Part shown: one piece after another, positions 33,288 to 42,611 of the stretch | Layout of the letters: every line of letters begins with the position of its first letter | How positions within the stretch are numbered: the first letter of the stretch is position 1 | Source of the DNA: an uncultured Eubacteriales bacterium | GTDB taxonomy: Bacteria > Bacillota > Clostridia > Oscillospirales > Oscillospiraceae | Length of the DNA stretch: 64,000 bases | Direction of reading: 5' to 3' | Assembly (NCBI GenBank): GCA_959602365.1 | Contig: CAUGSS010000011.1 | Location: forward strand, 1-64,000 | Notes under the pieces: generated by a model | What the model was told of the DNA's origin: nothing | Databases searched by the model: none | Seen by the model: the letters and a program-made list of their open reading frames with translations, nothing else | Made by a program: the position numbers and the translations under genes

Positions 33288-33794
33288 ATGCATGACGAAT
33301 TGACCGCTCAGGACATTGAACAGATGAGGGCTGAGCTGCGGCAGCGCAAAACCGTTCTGCTGCCCCAACTCATCGAGGCCGTCCAGGAGGCCCGGGCCTT
33401 TGGCGACCTGTGCGAAAATTTTGAATACAAGGCGGCCAAACAGGAGCTGAACGCCTGCAAACGCAGGATCCGGTATCTGGAGGGGATGATCTCCTCCGCC
33501 CGGGTCATCAGCGACCACTCCGGCGACGACGAGGTGGGTCTGTTTGACAAGGTCACCGTGCGCATTCCCAGCATGGGGGATCGGGAGATGGTCTACCAGC
33601 TGGTGACCACCATGCGGGCCGATGCGCTCAAAGGCCGGATCACCCGGGAGTCCCCGGTGGGCAAGGCCCTGGCCGGACGGCACGCCGGTGAGACCATCCA
33701 CGTTCAGGTCAATCCGGAATTTGGCTATGACCTGGTCATCGTCTCCATCGAAAAGCAGGAGGATGACGGCAGCATTCAGATCAACGCCTTCTGA
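33288..33794 (+). CDS. greA: GreA-type transcription elongation factor
   Basis: A 168-residue factor that rescues backtracked RNA polymerase. An N-terminal coiled coil (about 8-85) carries at its tip GDLCENFEYKAAKQEL, which matches the acidic GDLSENAEYxxA tip of GreA with its catalytic Asp/Glu; the C-terminal FKBP-like domain has SPVGKALAGRHAGETIHVQV. The first position after GDL is cysteine rather than serine. GreA rather than GreB is inferred from the tip. Ribosome site AAAGGAG, 12 nt before the ATG. Confidence 0.93.
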   Translation: MHDELTAQDIEQMRAELRQRKTVLLPQLIEAVQEARAFGDLCENFEYKAAKQELNACKRRIRYLEGMISSARVISDHSGDDEVGLFDKVTVRIPSMGDREMVYQLVTTMRADALKGRITRESPVGKALAGRHAGETIHVQVNPEFGYDLVIVSIEKQEDDGSIQINAF

Positions 33795-33827
33795 CCCCAG
33801 GACGGACAGGCGTTCAAAGGCGGGACA

Positions 33828-33860
33828 GCGCGGATCCTTGTGCAAAGGATTCGCGCTTTA
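33828..33860 (+). terminator. first terminator after the greA-type gene
   Basis: GCGCGGATCCTT (33828-33839) pairs with AAGGATTCGCGC (33845-33856), one G-T pair, followed by TTTACAGTT. Confidence 0.8.
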
Positions 33861-33894
33861 CAGTTATCTCTGTGCCGGAAGGACGTACCGTAAA

Positions 33895-33925
33895 CTGAAA
33901 AGGCATTTTCCTTTTCAGCTTTTCT
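33895..33925. terminator. bidirectional terminator, greA-type / tex
   Basis: CTGAAAAGG (33895-33903) pairs with CCTTTTCAG (33910-33918) and is followed on the plus strand by CTTTTCT; on the minus strand by TTTACGG. It overlaps the last codons of tex. Confidence 0.75.
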
Positions 33926-36080
33926 GCATCTGAACCTGTTTGATTGACAGGGAAATCCGCTGCTTTTTCTCCTCCACTCCCAGCACGACAACCTGGACCA
34001 CATCTCCCACGGACAGCGCCTCAGAGGGGTGTTTCAGATAGCGGCTGCAGATTTCGGAGATATGCACCAGGCCGTCCTGGTGCACCCCAATGTCCACAAA
34101 CACGCCGAAGTCCACCACGTTGCGGACGGTCCCGGCGAGGACCATCCCGGGCTTCAGGTCTTTGAGCTCCATCACGTCGGTGCGCAGAATGGGGGCGGGC
34201 AGCTCTTCCCGGGGGTCCCGACCCGGCTTCAGCAGCTCCCGGGCCACATCCCGCAGGGTGAGCATACCGGCGCCGCAAAAGGCCTCGGCCCGCTGGGCCC
34301 CCGCCTGCTCCAGCCGGTTGGGCAGATCGGCCAGCCCGCCCCGGGACACGTCCTCCAGCGTGTACCCGCAGAGGGTGAGCAGCTGCTCTGCGGCGGCGTA
34401 GCTCTCCGGGTGGACGGCGGTGCGGTCCAGCACCTGGGCGCTCTCGGGCACCCGCAGGAAGCCGGCGCACTGCTGGTAGGCCTTGGGGCCCAGCTTGGGC
34501 ACCTTGAGCAGCTGCTTCCGGGCGGTAAAGGGGCCGTGCTCCTCCCGGTAGGCCACAATATTCTTGGCGGTGGCGGCGTTGAGGCCGGACACCCGCCGCA
34601 GCAGCGAGGGGGAGGCGGTGTTCACGTCCACTCCAACGGCGTTGACGCAGTCCTCCACCACTCCGTCCAGGGCCTCGTCCAGCCTGGCCTGGGGCATGTC
34701 GTGCTGATACTGCCCCACCCCGATGGCCTTGGGGTCGATCTTCACCAGCTCCGCCAGGGGGTCCTGGAGCCGCCGGGCGATGGACACGGCGCTGCGCAGG
34801 TTGACGTCGAACTGGGGAAATTCCTCCGCCGCCAGCTTGGAGGCGGAGTACACCGAGGCCCCGGCTTCGCTGACGATCATATAACTGACCGGGGTGTCCA
34901 GCTCCCGGATCAGCTCCGCCGTCATCTGTTCGGTCTCCCGGGAGGCGGTGCCGTTGCCGATGGCGATGTGCCGGACGCCGTCTTTTTTGACCAGCCCCTT
35001 CAGCAGGTCGATGGCCTCCCTGCGCCTGCGCTCCCCAAAGGTGGGATAGACCACTGCCGTGTCCAGCACCTTTCCGGTGCCGTCCACTACGGCGACCTTG
35101 CAGCCGTTGCGGTAACCGGGATCCAGTCCCATGGTGACCTTGCCCTTTACCGGGGGCTGCATCAGCAGGGGGCGCAGGTTCAGGGCGAAGGTGCGGATGG
35201 CCCCCTCGGCAGCCTGGTCTGTGAGGCTGCTGCGCAGCTCCCGCTCAATGGAGGGGAAGATCAGCCGGTCATAGCTGTCTGCCGCCGCCGCCCGGACAAA
35301 CTCCGCGGAGGGCGAAGCTCCCCGCAGCGTCCGGTTCTCCAGCACCTTGAGGGCCAGCTCCCGGTCCAGCTCCACGGACACCTTCAGGAATCCTTCCTTC
35401 TCCCCACGGTTGACCGCCAGCACCTGGTGCCCCTGGAGCTGGGCCAGGGGGCGGCGGAAGTCATAGTAGAGGGCATAGACCGAGTCCTCCTCTTTTGCGG
35501 CCCGGGTCACCAGGAAAGCCCTTTTCCCTGCCAGGTCTTTCAAGCTCTTGCGGATGGCCGCGTCGTCGGAGAGGACCTCGGCCAGAATGTCAGAGGCCCC
35601 CTGCAGGGCGTCCTCCGCCGTCTCCACCCCCTGCTCCGGATTCAGATAGGAGGCCGCCAAAACCTCTGGCGTCTGGGCATTTTTCACCTGCATAAAGAGT
35701 TTGACTGCCAGGGGCTCCAGCCCCTTTTCCCGGGCAATCGTGGCCCGGGTGCGGCGCTTCTGCTTATAGGGTCTGTAAAGGTCTTCCACTTCCGACAGAA
35801 TAGCGGCCGAATCGATGGCCTTCTCCAGTTCCCCGGTCAGCTTTCCCTGTTCTGAGATGGCTTTTTTGACCTCCTGCTTCCGCTGTTCCAGGCTGCGCAG
35901 GTAGCCCAGCCGCTCCGACAAGGTGCGCAGCGTGGTGTCGTCCATGGCCCCATGGAGCTCCTTGCGGTATCGGGCAATAAAGGGGATGGTGTTGCCCTCG
36001 TCAATCAAATCAATGACATTTTGTACATATTTTTCGTTTTGGCCGAGTTCTTCGGCCAGACGCTGTGCCAGTGTCTGCAT
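33915..36080 (-). CDS. tex: RNA-binding protein Tex
   Basis: A 721-residue cytoplasmic protein of the Tex family: an N-terminal helical region, the YqgF-like RNase H fold (MGLDPGYRNGCKVAVVDGTGKVLD, around residue 320), helix-hairpin-helix repeats (VNTASPSLLRRVSGLNAATAKNIV, GPFTARKQLLKVPKLGPKAYQQ) and a C-terminal S1 domain (LKPGMVLAGTVRNVVDFGVFVDIGVHQDGLVHIS). Tex binds RNA and influences transcript turnover. Length and domain order are normal. Confidence 0.97.
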   Translation of the reverse strand: MQTLAQRLAEELGQNEKYVQNVIDLIDEGNTIPFIARYRKELHGAMDDTTLRTLSERLGYLRSLEQRKQEVKKAISEQGKLTGELEKAIDSAAILSEVEDLYRPYKQKRRTRATIAREKGLEPLAVKLFMQVKNAQTPEVLAASYLNPEQGVETAEDALQGASDILAEVLSDDAAIRKSLKDLAGKRAFLVTRAAKEEDSVYALYYDFRRPLAQLQGHQVLAVNRGEKEGFLKVSVELDRELALKVLENRTLRGASPSAEFVRAAAADSYDRLIFPSIERELRSSLTDQAAEGAIRTFALNLRPLLMQPPVKGKVTMGLDPGYRNGCKVAVVDGTGKVLDTAVVYPTFGERRRREAIDLLKGLVKKDGVRHIAIGNGTASRETEQMTAELIRELDTPVSYMIVSEAGASVYSASKLAAEEFPQFDVNLRSAVSIARRLQDPLAELVKIDPKAIGVGQYQHDMPQARLDEALDGVVEDCVNAVGVDVNTASPSLLRRVSGLNAATAKNIVAYREEHGPFTARKQLLKVPKLGPKAYQQCAGFLRVPESAQVLDRTAVHPESYAAAEQLLTLCGYTLEDVSRGGLADLPNRLEQAGAQRAEAFCGAGMLTLRDVARELLKPGRDPREELPAPILRTDVMELKDLKPGMVLAGTVRNVVDFGVFVDIGVHQDGLVHISEICSRYLKHPSEALSVGDVVQVVVLGVEEKKQRISLSIKQVQMQKS

Positions 36081-36102
36081 TATTTACATAACTCCTTATT
36101 GT

Positions 36103-36240
36103 GTTAAATCGGCGCCCCGGCATAAAACAGATCTCATACCCCCAGCCCAACAGCCCGCGGACGATGGCGCAGCCCACGCCGTGCCGCGGGGCACAGCTGA
36201 TGAGCATGGCCAATGCGCTGCCGAAGGAAATGCCGGTCTT
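36103..36240 (-). pseudogene. possible decayed small hydrophobic protein
   Basis: On the minus strand the translation KTGISFGSALAMLISCAPRH continues with a GVGCAIVRGLLGWGYEICF stretch. From memory this resembles a family of 40-60 residue Firmicute membrane proteins with a pattern like SFGSALA..ISW..N.S..WAI.HG..GW.YVIYY, but the usual tryptophans and asparagine are replaced by Cys/Arg/His and no start codon or ribosome site fits; the frame runs on into tex. I read it as a remnant. The rest of the 280-bp gap holds nothing else I recognise. Confidence 0.3.
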
Positions 36241-36360
36241 GCCTCTCTGCCGCACCGCCTGACCGCTGCCGGAGGGCTGCCGTGCCTCCCGGCGGCCAGC
36301 TTGTCCCGTTCCATGCCGCATCCTGGCTTTTCTCCCGGCCTGGGGCCAGAGGGTTTTATT

Positions 36361-36849
36361 TTACAGGGCGCGCTCCGCGATCACATCGGCAAAGGTGCCC
36401 CGGACCAGCTGCGCCAGCGCCTGGGGCTCCACCACCACCTGGTCGCCAATCCGCCCGGCGGAGACGGCGATGGCGCCGCGCTCCAGGGCGGAGGCGTGAA
36501 ACACGGTGGGAAACTGCTTCTTCATCCCCACCGGAGAGCAGCCGCCCCGGACATAGCCGGTCAGGGGGAGCAGCTCCTTCACATGGAGCATGGCCACGCT
36601 CTTCTCCCCCACTGCACGGGCCGCCTTTTTGAGGTCCAGCTCCTCGGCTACCGGAATCACAAAGACGTAATAGCCCCCTTTGCTCCCCCGGGTCACCAGG
36701 GTTTTGAACACCCCGGCGGGATCCTCTCCCAGCGCCCTGGCCACAGCAAGGCCGTCCACAGCCTCCGCTCCATGGGGATAGTGCCTGGCCTCATAGGGGA
36801 CCTTTTTCTGGTCCAGAATGCGCATCACGTTGGTCTTCTGCTCTTTCAA
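36361..36849 (-). CDS. ybaK: Cys-tRNA(Pro) deacylase YbaK
   Basis: A 162-residue editing enzyme that hydrolyses cysteine wrongly attached to tRNA-Pro. KTNVMRILDQKKVPYEARHYPH, the GVFKTLVTRG segment with the catalytic lysine and LLPLTGYVRGGCSPVGMKKQFPTV are the YbaK/EbsC marks. It is the closer YbaK relative of the two in the window. Located convergently or divergently to neighbours: it is read leftward, recJ rightward. Confidence 0.94.
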   Translation of the reverse strand: MKEQKTNVMRILDQKKVPYEARHYPHGAEAVDGLAVARALGEDPAGVFKTLVTRGSKGGYYVFVIPVAEELDLKKAARAVGEKSVAMLHVKELLPLTGYVRGGCSPVGMKKQFPTVFHASALERGAIAVSAGRIGDQVVVEPQALAQLVRGTFADVIAERAL

Positions 36850-36939
36850 TCACGACACCTGCCTTTTTCCGGGCTATTTTAGCACACTTTTCCCGTCAAT
36901 ACAAACCCGTTTCCGGTCCACTTTCCCCCGGGGGAACCC

Positions 36940-36968
36940 TTGTATTCCGGCACTCATTTTGCTATAAT
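36940..36968 (+). promoter_or_regulatory. promoter of the recJ-relA block
   Basis: TTGTAT (36940-36945), 17 bp, TATAAT (36963-36968), 58 bp before the recJ start. Confidence 0.78.
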
Positions 36969-37026
36969 GATTCATAATATTCTTTTTCTGCCGCCCGGTG
37001 CGGGCGGCCACTGAGGTTTTGCATCC

Positions 37027-39096
37027 ATGAAGTATGAACAATGGAATCCCGCCCCCCGGGATGGGGCGGCGGAACAGGCCCTGTTGTCTGCCGGCGTATC
37101 CCCTCTGGCGGCCCTCACCCTGGCGGGCCGGGGGATCCGCTCCCGGGAGGAGGCGTCGTCCTTTTTGGCTGCCGGGCCGGAACTGCTCCACGACCCCATG
37201 CTGCTCCGGGATATGGACGCGGCGGTGGAGCGGATCAACCGGGCCCTGGAACAGGGTGAGACAATCGCAATCTACGGCGACTACGATGTGGACGGCATCA
37301 CCGCCACCTGTCTGCTCTCCTCCTATCTGACGGAACGGGGGGCCAAGGTCCTCCCCTACATCCCCGACCGGCTCACCGAGGGCTACTCCCTGAACACCGA
37401 CGCCATCACCCGGCTGCGGCTCAAGGGGGCCCGGCTGCTGGTCACGGTGGACTGCGGCATCACCAATGTGAAGGAGGCGGCATTTGCCCGGGGGATCGGC
37501 ATGGACGTGGTCATCACCGATCACCACGAGTGCAAAGAGGAGCTGCCCCAGGCGGCGGCGGTGGTCAACCCCCACCGTCCCGACTGCCCCTATCCCTTCA
37601 AACAGCTGGCCGGGGTGGGCGTGGCCCTGAAGCTGGCCCTGGCGCTGACCCCCGAGGAACAGCGGTTCCAGGTGCTGGAGGCGTATGCCGACCTGGCCGC
37701 CATCGGCACTGTGGCCGACGTCATGAGCCTCACCGGGGAAAACCGCTCCATCGTCCTGCTGGGCCTGCGCCGGCTGGCCCACAGCCCCCGACCGGGCCTG
37801 CAGATGCTGATCCGGGAGTGCGCGCTGGAAGACAAGCCCATTACCTCCACCACCATCGGCTACACCATCTCTCCCAGGCTCAACGCCGCCGGGCGCATGG
37901 GCTGCCCCACGGTTGCGGCCCAGCTGCTGCTGACCCAGGACCCCAAAGAGGGGGCCCAGCTGGCGCGCACCCTGTGCGAGCTCAACCGGGAGCGCCAGCG
38001 CATCGAACAGGAGATTTTCGCCCAGTGCATGCAGCTGCTGGAGGCCCGCCCGGAACTGGCCCGGGACGCCATCGTCCTGGCCGACAAGAGCTGGCACCAG
38101 GGGGTGGTGGGCATCGTGGCCTCCCGCCTGGCCGAGCGCTTCTCCGTGCCCGCCTTCATGATCTGCCTGGGGGAGGACGGCCGGGGCAAGGGCTCCTGCC
38201 GCTCCTGCGGCGATCTCAACCTGTTCCACGCCCTGGAACAGTGCGAGGACCTGTTGGAGGGCTTCGGGGGCCACGAGCTGGCGGCAGGCTTCACCATCGC
38301 CGAGGAGAACATCCCCGACTTCCGGGCCAAAATGCAGCGCCTGAGCGCCATTTGGCGCCGGGAGCACCAGAGCGTCTCCACCCTCTCTGTGGACGCGGTG
38401 CTGGAGGACGCGGGGCTGCTCACGCTGGAAAACGTGGCCGACCTGCAGCGGCTGGAGCCCTTCGGCACGGGGAATCCCCAGCCCATCTTTGTCCTCACCG
38501 GGGTTACGGTGTCCTCCATCACGCCGGTGGGCAAGGGGCGCCACACCCGGCTCAAGGTGGCCCGGGACGGCTGCAGCTTTGACGCCATTCTCTTCTCCTT
38601 CCCCCCGGAATCCACCGGCCTTCAGCCCGGCTGCCGGGCCGATCTGGCCTTTTATCCCCAGATCAACCAGTTCCGGGGCAACTGCACCGTGCAGCTCACC
38701 CTGGCGGACCTGCGGTGCGCCCCCTCCCTCTCCCAGCTGGACCGGATGCTGTATCAGCGCTGGAAACAGGGGGAATCCTTTCAGGGCAGGGAGCTGGAAA
38801 TGCTGCTGCCCCAGCGGCAGGACTTTGTGGCCGTATGGCGCTATCTGTCCGCCCATGCCGCCTCTAATCTGTTCCGGGAGTCCCCGGCCCGGCTGGCCCG
38901 GAACATCTCCCGCTCCGCCGGACAGCGGGAGAGCTATACCCGGACCATGATCTGCCTGGAGGTCTTTCAGGAGCGGGGGCTGCTCCGCTTTACCTCCGGC
39001 CCCAACCTGGTGCAGATCCAGCTTCAGCCGGTCAGCGGCAAGGTGGATCTGGAGGCCTCTGAAATCCTGCGGGGGCTGCGCAGCATGCTGAAATAG
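37027..39096 (+). CDS. recJ: single-stranded-DNA exonuclease RecJ
   Basis: A 689-residue 5'-3' exonuclease used in recombination and mismatch repair. The DHH core has IAIYGDYDVDGITAT, VTVDCGITN and VVITDHHE; the DHHA1 part has SPRLNAAGRMG and GGHELAAGFTI. About 150 residues beyond the core (about 540-689) form the C-terminal extension typical of Firmicute RecJ. Start of a rightward run; relA follows after 74 bp without the apt gene often found between them. Confidence 0.97.
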   Translation: MKYEQWNPAPRDGAAEQALLSAGVSPLAALTLAGRGIRSREEASSFLAAGPELLHDPMLLRDMDAAVERINRALEQGETIAIYGDYDVDGITATCLLSSYLTERGAKVLPYIPDRLTEGYSLNTDAITRLRLKGARLLVTVDCGITNVKEAAFARGIGMDVVITDHHECKEELPQAAAVVNPHRPDCPYPFKQLAGVGVALKLALALTPEEQRFQVLEAYADLAAIGTVADVMSLTGENRSIVLLGLRRLAHSPRPGLQMLIRECALEDKPITSTTIGYTISPRLNAAGRMGCPTVAAQLLLTQDPKEGAQLARTLCELNRERQRIEQEIFAQCMQLLEARPELARDAIVLADKSWHQGVVGIVASRLAERFSVPAFMICLGEDGRGKGSCRSCGDLNLFHALEQCEDLLEGFGGHELAAGFTIAEENIPDFRAKMQRLSAIWRREHQSVSTLSVDAVLEDAGLLTLENVADLQRLEPFGTGNPQPIFVLTGVTVSSITPVGKGRHTRLKVARDGCSFDAILFSFPPESTGLQPGCRADLAFYPQINQFRGNCTVQLTLADLRCAPSLSQLDRMLYQRWKQGESFQGRELEMLLPQRQDFVAVWRYLSAHAASNLFRESPARLARNISRSAGQRESYTRTMICLEVFQERGLLRFTSGPNLVQIQLQPVSGKVDLEASEILRGLRSMLK

Positions 39097-39170
39097 CCGA
39101 ACCCCTTCACCAGACCGGGGGCGCTTCGTCCCCCTCTTTTTGACTCTGTATTATGATCGGAGATGATCTC

Positions 39171-41399
39171 ATGGACCCGATCCTGGAACAATACTATGCG
39201 CTGGAAAACAAGGTGGCGGCCTACACTCCAAACCTGGACAAGGCCAAACTGTTTGACGCCTTTACCTATGCCGACAACGCCCATGCCTCCCAGCAGCGCA
39301 AGGACGGCACTCCCTATATCACCCATCCCCTGGCGGTGGCCAATCTGGTGGCAGATCTGGAGCTGGATCCGGACAGCGTCATCGCCGCCCTGCTCCATGA
39401 CACCATTGAGGACACCGGCACCACCCACGAGGAGGTGGCCCAGCGCTTTGGCGAGCCGGTGGCCGACCTGGTGGAGGGCGTCACCAAGCTGACAAGGGTG
39501 CAGTACACCAGCCGGGAAGAGAAGCAGATGGAAAATCTGCGCAAGATGCTGCTGGCCATGTCCAAGGACATCCGGGTCATCCTGGTCAAAATCTGCGACC
39601 GGCTGCACAATATGCGCACCATGCAGTACCAGTCCCCAAAAAAGCAGCGGGAAAAGGCGCTGGAGACCATGGAGATCTATGCCCCCATCGCCCACCGTCT
39701 GGGCATGCAGCGAATGAAATGGGAGCTGGAAGATCTGTCCCTCCAGTATCTGGATCCGGTGGGCTATAACGATATCAAAACACAGCTGGAATCCCGTTTT
39801 GCCGCCCATCAGGAGTTTTTAAGCGAGACCCAGGCCAAGATCCAGAAGCGGATGGAGCAGGAACACATCCACTGTACCGTCTACGGGCGCATCAAGCACA
39901 TCTACTCCATCTACCGGAAGATGTACACCCAGCACAAGACCCTGTACGAGATCTTCGACCTGTACGCCTTCCGGGTCATCGTGGACGACATCGCCGACTG
40001 CTACAACGTGCTGGGCCACATCCACGACATGTTCAATCTGGTCCCCGACCGGTTCAAAGACTATATCTCCACCCCCAAGCCCAACATGTACCAGTCCCTC
40101 CACACCACCGTCATCGGCAAGGAGGGCATCCCCTTTGAGGTGCAGATCCGCACCTGGGAGATGCACCAGATCGCGGAATACGGCATCGCCGCCCACTGGA
40201 AGTACAAGTCGGGGCTGTCCAACCAGAAGCTGAGCAGCGAGGCCACCTATGAGTGGGTGCGCAAGCTGCTGGAGAGCCAGCAGGACACCGACGCGGAGGA
40301 GTTTGTCCGCTCGCTGAAGGTGGACCTGTTCGCCGACGAGGTCTTTGTGTTCACCCCCCAGGGGGATGTGGTCAATCTGCCCGCCGGGGCCACCCCCATT
40401 GACTTCGCCTACTCCATCCACTCCGCCGTGGGCAACCGGATGACCGGGGCCAAGGTCAACGGGCGCATTGTCCCCTTTGACAGCCAACTCCACAACGGCG
40501 ACATTGTGGAGATCATCACCTCCAATTCCTCCAAGGGCCCCAGCCGGGACTGGATGAAGATCTGCAAGAGCAACGAGGCCCGCAACAAGATCCGCCAGTG
40601 GTTCAAAAAGGAGCGCCGGGAGGAGAACATCGCCACCGGCCGGGCCGCCTTTGAGTCGGAGATGAAGCGCAACGGCCTGTCCATGAACCAGATGATGGAT
40701 GAGGATGTGCTGCCCCAGGTGCTCAAAAAGGTCAAATACGGCTCCCTGGACGATCTGTATGCCGCCATCGGCTACGGCGGCACCACCGCCCAGAAGGCGG
40801 TCATCCGGGTGCGGGACGAGATTCTGCGGCTCAACAAGCTCCAGAAGGAGCAGGCCGCCCAGCAGGAGATGCTGGAGCGGGGCGAGGAGCTCCATGTGGC
40901 CTCCAACCCGGCGGTGCCCATCCCGGTGCCCAAGGCCCACGCCAAAAACGGCATCATTGTGGAGGGGCTGGACAACTGCCTGGTGAAATTCGCCAAGTGC
41001 TGCACCCCGGTGCCCGGGGACCCGGTGGTGGGCTTTATCACCCGGGGCTACGGCATCTCCGTCCACCGGCAGGACTGCCCCAATGCCGACCCGGCCAAGC
41101 GCAAGCCCGAGGAGCGGGGGCGCTGGGTCAGCGTCTCCTGGGGCGACACCCAGCACGAGGCCTACCAGACCAGCCTGGAGATCACCGCCAAGGACCGGCA
41201 GAACCTGTTTCTGGACGTGGCCGCCGCCCTGTCCGCCGCCCAGGTGCGGGTGGACAGCCTGTCCGCCAAGGGCACGCCCGACGGCTTTGCGGTCATCACC
41301 GCCCTGCTGCAGGTCCACTCCCGGGATGAGATCAACGCGGTGATGCGCAAGATCAACGGCGTCAACGGGGTCATGACTGTGCGCCGGGCAAAGGGGTGA
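39171..41399 (+). CDS. relA: bifunctional (p)ppGpp synthetase/hydrolase
   Basis: A 742-residue Rel enzyme that makes and degrades the stringent-response alarmones. Domains in order: HD hydrolase (THPLAVANLVADLELDPDSVIAALLHDTIED), synthetase (YGRIKHIYSIYRKM, DLYAFRVIVD, NMYQSLHTTVIG), TGS (VFVFTPQGDVVNLPAGATPIDFAYSIHSAVG), a central conserved-cysteine region (CCTPVPGDPVVGFITRG) and a C-terminal ACT domain. Both catalytic halves look intact. GGAGATG lies before the ATG at 39171; the ATG at 39153 lacks a ribosome site. Confidence 0.97.
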   Translation: MDPILEQYYALENKVAAYTPNLDKAKLFDAFTYADNAHASQQRKDGTPYITHPLAVANLVADLELDPDSVIAALLHDTIEDTGTTHEEVAQRFGEPVADLVEGVTKLTRVQYTSREEKQMENLRKMLLAMSKDIRVILVKICDRLHNMRTMQYQSPKKQREKALETMEIYAPIAHRLGMQRMKWELEDLSLQYLDPVGYNDIKTQLESRFAAHQEFLSETQAKIQKRMEQEHIHCTVYGRIKHIYSIYRKMYTQHKTLYEIFDLYAFRVIVDDIADCYNVLGHIHDMFNLVPDRFKDYISTPKPNMYQSLHTTVIGKEGIPFEVQIRTWEMHQIAEYGIAAHWKYKSGLSNQKLSSEATYEWVRKLLESQQDTDAEEFVRSLKVDLFADEVFVFTPQGDVVNLPAGATPIDFAYSIHSAVGNRMTGAKVNGRIVPFDSQLHNGDIVEIITSNSSKGPSRDWMKICKSNEARNKIRQWFKKERREENIATGRAAFESEMKRNGLSMNQMMDEDVLPQVLKKVKYGSLDDLYAAIGYGGTTAQKAVIRVRDEILRLNKLQKEQAAQQEMLERGEELHVASNPAVPIPVPKAHAKNGIIVEGLDNCLVKFAKCCTPVPGDPVVGFITRGYGISVHRQDCPNADPAKRKPEERGRWVSVSWGDTQHEAYQTSLEITAKDRQNLFLDVAAALSAAQVRVDSLSAKGTPDGFAVITALLQVHSRDEINAVMRKINGVNGVMTVRRAKG

Positions 41400-41403
41400 T
41401 CCG

Positions 41404-41862
41404 ATGAAAGCGGTGGTCACCCGGGTGAGCCGGGCCAGCGTCGCCATCGGCGGCAGCGTCCGCGGCGCCATCGGCCGGGGCTTTCTGGTGCTGCTGGGGG
41501 TGGGCCCTGAGGACACGCCCCGGGACGCCGCCCTGCTGGCGGACAAAATCTGCGGCTGCCGGGTCTTTGAGGACGAAAACGGCAAGATGAACCGCAATCT
41601 GGCCGCGGTGGGGGGCGGGCTGCTGGTGGTCAGCCAGTTCACCCTCTACGCCGATTTGAAATCCCGCCGGCCCGGCTTCACCGGGGCGGCAAAGCCGGAA
41701 ACTGCCGTCCCCCTCTACGAGCAGTTCCTGGAGGAGTGCAGAAAGCTCGGCTTCCAGGTGGAGCACGGGGAGTTCGGCGCGGATATGCAGGTGGAGTCCT
41801 GCAATGACGGGCCGGTCACCCTGCTCTTTGACTCCAAAGACTGGACCCAGCGGCATAAATAA
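41404..41862 (+). CDS. dtd: D-aminoacyl-tRNA deacylase
   Basis: A 152-residue enzyme removing D-amino acids (and glycine from tRNA-Ala) from tRNA. MKAVVTRVSRASV starts it; LLVVSQFTLYAD and the C-terminal VESCNDGPVTLLFDS (NDGPVT in place of the usual NxGPVT) are the active-site marks. It starts 4 bp after relA. Confidence 0.97.
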   Translation: MKAVVTRVSRASVAIGGSVRGAIGRGFLVLLGVGPEDTPRDAALLADKICGCRVFEDENGKMNRNLAAVGGGLLVVSQFTLYADLKSRRPGFTGAAKPETAVPLYEQFLEECRKLGFQVEHGEFGADMQVESCNDGPVTLLFDSKDWTQRHK

Positions 41863-41921
41863 GGGTTCCCGCCGTCCGGAACGGGCGGCGGGACTGGAAA
41901 CGGAAGCGGAGGTTTTAGGTT

Positions 41922-42536
41922 ATGAAATTGGAATCCCTGACGGTGGGCCTCATCGGCACCAACTGTTATCTGCTCTGGGATGAGAGCGCCGGCAACGCCG
42001 CCGCCATTGTGGACCCCGGCGGCAGCGCCGACCTGATTCTGAACAAGATCAAACAGGAAAAGCTGGATGTGAAGATGATCCTGCTCACCCACGGCCATTT
42101 TGACCATGTGATGGGGGTGCCCGATCTGCTGGAGGCCTACCCCGATCTGCCGGTCTACATCACCGAGACCGACTATCCGGAGGCCCGGGACGGGGGCCAG
42201 TTCGGCTACCGGATGGGGGAGGTGTCCTCCGTACAGTTCTACGACGAGGGGGACACGGTGGAGCTGGGCAGACTGAAAATCGACGTGCTGCGCACCCTGG
42301 GCCACACCCCCGGCTCGGTCACCCTGCGGGTGGAGGACGTGCTGCTCACCGGGGACACCCTGTTCTGCGGCTCCTGCGGCCGCACCGACTTCCCCGGGGG
42401 CAGCTATGCCGACATGCAGCGCTCCCTGAAGCGGCTGGCCGACCTGCCCGGCGACTACCGGGTCTACCCCGGCCACGAGGGCTCCACCACCCTGGACTAT
42501 GAACGGCGGTACAACCCCTTTATGCAGCGGCTGTGA
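41922..42536 (+). CDS. MBL-fold metallohydrolase (glyoxalase II-like)
   Basis: A 204-residue protein with the metallo-beta-lactamase fold. The metal motif is ILLTHGHFDHVMGVP, further histidines are in TLGHTPGSVTL and VYPGHEGSTT, and DTLFCGSCGRTDFPGG is the glyoxalase II-type fourth motif. It is the standard neighbour of dtd and hemZ in Clostridia. The natural substrate is unknown. A GC-rich hairpin (about 41866-41894) lies between dtd and this gene. Confidence 0.92.
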   Translation: MKLESLTVGLIGTNCYLLWDESAGNAAAIVDPGGSADLILNKIKQEKLDVKMILLTHGHFDHVMGVPDLLEAYPDLPVYITETDYPEARDGGQFGYRMGEVSSVQFYDEGDTVELGRLKIDVLRTLGHTPGSVTLRVEDVLLTGDTLFCGSCGRTDFPGGSYADMQRSLKRLADLPGDYRVYPGHEGSTTLDYERRYNPFMQRL

Positions 42537-42611
42537 GCGCCGATAAAAGTTGACATAAGTTTACCGAATCATCCGGCGGCAGGCTCGCCGGACCGCGGGG
42601 AGGGCCGAACG

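Noticed and set aside
36874..38856. A 660-codon open frame opposite recJ
   Set aside because: Shadow; recJ has complete DHH and DHHA1 motifs.
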